Shown here: one piece after another, positions 5,881 through 8,019 of the stretch | Position numbering within the stretch: the stretch's first letter is position 1 | Layout: each line of letters begins with the position of its first letter | DNA from: Candidatus Sordicultor fermentans | GTDB lineage: Bacteria > Atribacterota > Atribacteria > Atribacterales > Caldatribacteriaceae | NCBI GenBank assembly: GCA_002385475.1 | Contig: DGDO01000091.1 | Span: 1 to 8,019 of the forward strand | Reading direction: 5' to 3' | Length of the DNA stretch: 8,019 nucleotides | Notes under the pieces: generated by a model | The model's input: only the letters and a program-made list of their open reading frames with translations | Database searches by the model: none | What the model was told of the DNA's origin: nothing | Made by a program: the position numbers and the translations under genes

Positions 5881-7647
5881 ATGAAAACCATGAAGAAGAT
5901 CGTATTAGCAGTAGTTCTAGTGCTGGCTCTTGCTCTTCCTGTTCTGGCCAATCCGTTTGTGGATGTGCCACTGAACCACTGGGCTTATGATGCAGTGCAG
6001 AGCTTAGCGGCTAAGGGCATTATTATTGGTTACCCTGATGGTACTTTTGGCGGTAACCGAGCTATGACTCGTTACGAGTTTGCCATGGCTGCTGCTCGAG
6101 GTTTGGCTTATATGGAGCAGAGAATAGACGAAGCCGGATTTGCTACTCAAGAAGACGTAGCTATGCTGGAAAAGCTGGTGCAGGAATTTGCCGATGAACT
6201 GAGATTACTAGGAGTAACTGTAGATGACTTAAAGAGAGCTCTGGGTGAGCAGAGTGAGGCCATTAGAGCTCTGGAAGCTCGAGTCGATGTGTTAGAGAAA
6301 TACCACGAACCTGTTCTGGTCACTGGAGAGTTCAATGTAAGTTACGAAGCTTTTTCTCCTACTGCCGCTGACAAAACCGATGTTAGTTTTGAAGATGAGA
6401 CTACTCTCCATATCGCTGCTGACATTAACGAAAACACCATTGCTGGAGTAGATTTGATCATCAAAAACACTTTAGCTGGCTCTGATCCTGAGGTTACGGC
6501 AGACAATTTTTACATCGAGTATGTAGATGAAGAGTGGTTCGTAAGAGCAGGAGACATAAACCTTTACAAGGACGACATAAGCGGGAACGTGGGTTTGGTG
6601 CTGGGTGATTATCAGCCTGATGACCCCGATGATGATGACGACTATGATCTGGACTTTGAAGGTGTGTATGTGACCTATGCTGAGGAAGATAGCGACACCA
6701 TATTCAGACTATTGGCTGCACCCAACGATTTCTACTCTGTGCGTGCTGAGTGGGAAGAGGTAAGCGTTGCTGCTACCTGGTTCCCGGGAGTAGGCAGCAC
6801 TTTCTACAACGTAGGTGGTGACCTGGTCATCAGCGCCGGAGCTCAGACCGATTTTGATGAGTCCGATGTTCTCCTCACCGTAGAAGGTGGTTACGGAGTG
6901 CTGCAGGGTGGTTATGGAGTAGCAGGAGAGCTAGCTTTGGAAGCTTCTGATGATGTAACTGTTACTTTAGAGGGACACTACATCACCGATAACTTTACCC
7001 CTGCTGTTCTTGAGACCAGCTCGTTCGATGCTGACAGAATGGGTGGCGCAGTGAGTGCTACTTTTGACCTCAGTGATGAAGACGATGATGATAAGTGGAC
7101 TTTAGAAATAGGTTATGAGTATGATCAAACCATTAGTACTAACACTACTGGAGTAGCTACTATAGTAACCAACGAGGTAACTGGCACAATAGTTTATGTC
7201 CCCGCTGATGCCGTAGCGGATGAGCAGGCTCTCATTGATCTAGCTTACTATCTGGGAGATGCTGACCACGTTGCTGGTGGCTTTGCTGTTTTCGCTGGAT
7301 ATGATAATTATCCGCTGAATGACGAAGATGATGAAGATGAATCTTATGTCAGTGCTAACGTCCAGTACGTAAGCGACACTGCTCGAATCACTGGTGTAGG
7401 AATATTGAGCTACAAGTGGGTGGAAGATGATATTGCTGCCACTCTCAAAGGTCGCTACGACAGCAAGGGTGCTGAGGTCTGGAGTGTTCTGGCTGAAGTA
7501 GAGTGGGCTATGGCTGAAAATACTGCTCTTACTTTGGGCTATGAACTCAACACCTGGGATGGAGACGAAACTGGTGGTATAGATGACGGCAGAGGTATCA
7601 TCGACACTGCCGGAACCATCACTGCCGAGCTCAATGTAACTTTCTAA
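5881..7647 (+). CDS. ompM: OmpM-type outer-membrane protein: SLH domain, coiled coil and beta-barrel
   Basis: Predicted major outer-membrane protein that ties the outer membrane to peptidoglycan. It has 588 residues, no cysteine, and a signal peptide cleaved near residue 23 (VLA-NPF). A single SLH domain spans about 26-79 (FVDVPLNHWAYDAV, GIIIGYPDGTF, AMTRYEFAMA; TRYE is the family's TRAE-type wall-binding motif, Arg64 and Glu66). A predicted coiled-coil spacer follows at about 80-141, then a Tyr/Trp-rich beta-barrel from about 145 to the end. The last residues, ELNVTF, end in the Phe expected for Bam-dependent barrels. Three very acidic stretches (247-258, 396-404, 480-487) are probably loops. 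Start ATG 5881 has AAGGAGG at 8 nt; a second ATG at 5890 is less well spaced. It is apparently a single-gene unit with its own promoter, long leader and terminator. Whether it is also a porin cannot be decided from sequence alone. Confidence 0.9.
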   Translation: MKTMKKIVLAVVLVLALALPVLANPFVDVPLNHWAYDAVQSLAAKGIIIGYPDGTFGGNRAMTRYEFAMAAARGLAYMEQRIDEAGFATQEDVAMLEKLVQEFADELRLLGVTVDDLKRALGEQSEAIRALEARVDVLEKYHEPVLVTGEFNVSYEAFSPTAADKTDVSFEDETTLHIAADINENTIAGVDLIIKNTLAGSDPEVTADNFYIEYVDEEWFVRAGDINLYKDDISGNVGLVLGDYQPDDPDDDDDYDLDFEGVYVTYAEEDSDTIFRLLAAPNDFYSVRAEWEEVSVAATWFPGVGSTFYNVGGDLVISAGAQTDFDESDVLLTVEGGYGVLQGGYGVAGELALEASDDVTVTLEGHYITDNFTPAVLETSSFDADRMGGAVSATFDLSDEDDDDKWTLEIGYEYDQTISTNTTGVATIVTNEVTGTIVYVPADAVADEQALIDLAYYLGDADHVAGGFAVFAGYDNYPLNDEDDEDESYVSANVQYVSDTARITGVGILSYKWVEDDIAATLKGRYDSKGAEVWSVLAEVEWAMAENTALTLGYELNTWDGDETGGIDDGRGIIDTAGTITAELNVTF

Positions 7648-7656
7648 TTACCGATT

Positions 7657-7691
7657 AAAAAAACCGGGGAGGAAATCCTCCCCGGTTTTTT
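7657..7691. terminator. Strong intrinsic terminator, probably bidirectional
   Basis: A 9-bp G/C-rich stem, CCGGGGAGG (7664-7672) with CCTCCCCGG (7677-7685), closes a 4-nt loop. It is followed by six T and preceded by seven A, so it can also work as a terminator for minus-strand transcription. It starts 10 nt after the ompM stop. Confidence 0.93.
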
Positions 7692-8019
7692 AGTTTGTAC
7701 CCCGGATAAAAACCTCTCTCCTCATAAAGTCTTCTTATTTCCTTTTATCTCTTTTCGGCGACTATGATGTATATTCTCATCTTTACGTATGCCCTAAGTG
7801 TATTTGGTAAATGGGAATAATGTTACATCGAACTGGAGCTCGGCAAATGGAATGGGATATTTTGTGCCGAGAAAACATTTTTCTTTACCCGGCAATCTTT
7901 GTTTTTTTATGTTTTTGCTTTCTTCTTCTTCTTCTTTTAACTTTCTAAGGGGCAATGCCTTCTTATAGCTCTCTTCTGTCATACCTGAAATTTAGCGAGG
8001 CATCCAAATATTCTTAAAT
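7692..8019. other. Region without a supported gene
   Basis: These 328 nt are pyrimidine-rich on the plus strand, unlike the coding regions. They hold five TTC units (7920-7934), a 7-bp inverted repeat (7839-7845 with 7865-7871), and a short plus-strand frame with ATG at 7764 that stops after 18 codons, then stays open in the same frame to about 7937. A 62-codon minus-strand frame (7794-7982) has no ribosome binding site and low-complexity Lys/Glu content. I see no tRNA, CRISPR array or mobile-element end. The right edge may lie in the upstream region of a neighbouring gene. Confidence 0.5.
7839..7871. repeat. Seven-base inverted repeat in the ompM downstream region
   Basis: CTCGGCA (7839-7845) and TGCCGAG (7865-7871) are perfectly complementary with a 19-nt loop. 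No T-run follows directly on either strand, so it is not a good intrinsic terminator. It could be an operator-like site or chance. Confidence 0.25.

Noticed and set aside
7920..7934. Five TTC units as a phase-variable repeat
   Set aside because: No gene or promoter spans the tract, so length changes would have no evident effect, and the number of units is small.
7637..7948. Eleven-base direct repeat TAACTTTCTAA at 7637-7647 and 7938-7948, as target-site duplication of an insertion
   Set aside because: The first copy is the functional 3' end of ompM, the DNA between holds only the terminator and non-coding sequence, and no inverted ends or transposase remnants flank it. Chance is more likely.
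7794..7982. 62-codon minus-strand frame near the right edge
   Set aside because: There is no properly spaced ribosome binding site. The Lys/Glu run comes from the TTC repeat read backwards, an in-frame stop lies just upstream, and no domain is recognisable.

Overview
The window looks like an envelope-biogenesis locus of a diderm (two-membrane) bacterium, probably a thermophile. Three things point that way: an LptA-like/LptD-like pair for lipopolysaccharide export, two predicted lipoproteins, and a large protein with one S-layer homology (SLH) domain, a coiled coil and a beta-barrel (OmpM type), which is the way many non-proteobacterial diderms tether the outer membrane to peptidoglycan. A branched-polyamine synthase homologue (BpsA), a family found mostly in thermophiles, and a purine-rich coding strand suggest growth at high temperature. 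The combination fits Atribacterota best, with Synergistota or diderm Firmicutes as alternatives. That placement is inference, because there is no ribosomal or other marker gene here.

Layout: 1-60 is the end of whatever lies upstream, with a GAGAGGG-rich repeat-like stretch. An extended -10 promoter (82-90) precedes five tightly packed plus-strand genes: lptA-like (123-860), lptD-like (862-2850), a small lipoprotein of unknown function (2855-3373), a clostripain-family (C11) lipoprotein peptidase (3374-4546) and bpsA (4575-5606). Gaps are 1, 4, 0 and 28 nt, so they are probably one operon. A 274-nt gap (5607-5880) then holds an A/T-tract promoter and a long purine-rich 5' leader. The single-gene ompM unit follows (5881-7647) and ends in a strong, probably bidirectional terminator (7657-7691). 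The last 328 nt hold no convincing gene.

How the genes fit together: LptA bridges the periplasm for lipopolysaccharide, LptD inserts it into the outer membrane, the lipoproteins act at the envelope surface or in the periplasm, and OmpM anchors that membrane to the wall. BpsA is a cytoplasmic enzyme and the odd one out, although in some diderm Firmicutes SLH domains bind polyamine-modified peptidoglycan, so a functional link is conceivable.

The most notable unexplained signal is the ompM leader. An 8-nt segment (5828-5835) is a perfect complement of the ompM ribosome binding site, and an overlapping segment (5826-5833) is a perfect complement of an upstream AAGGAGAA. This is the geometry of a two-state translational switch. 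I do not recognise it as a known riboswitch class.
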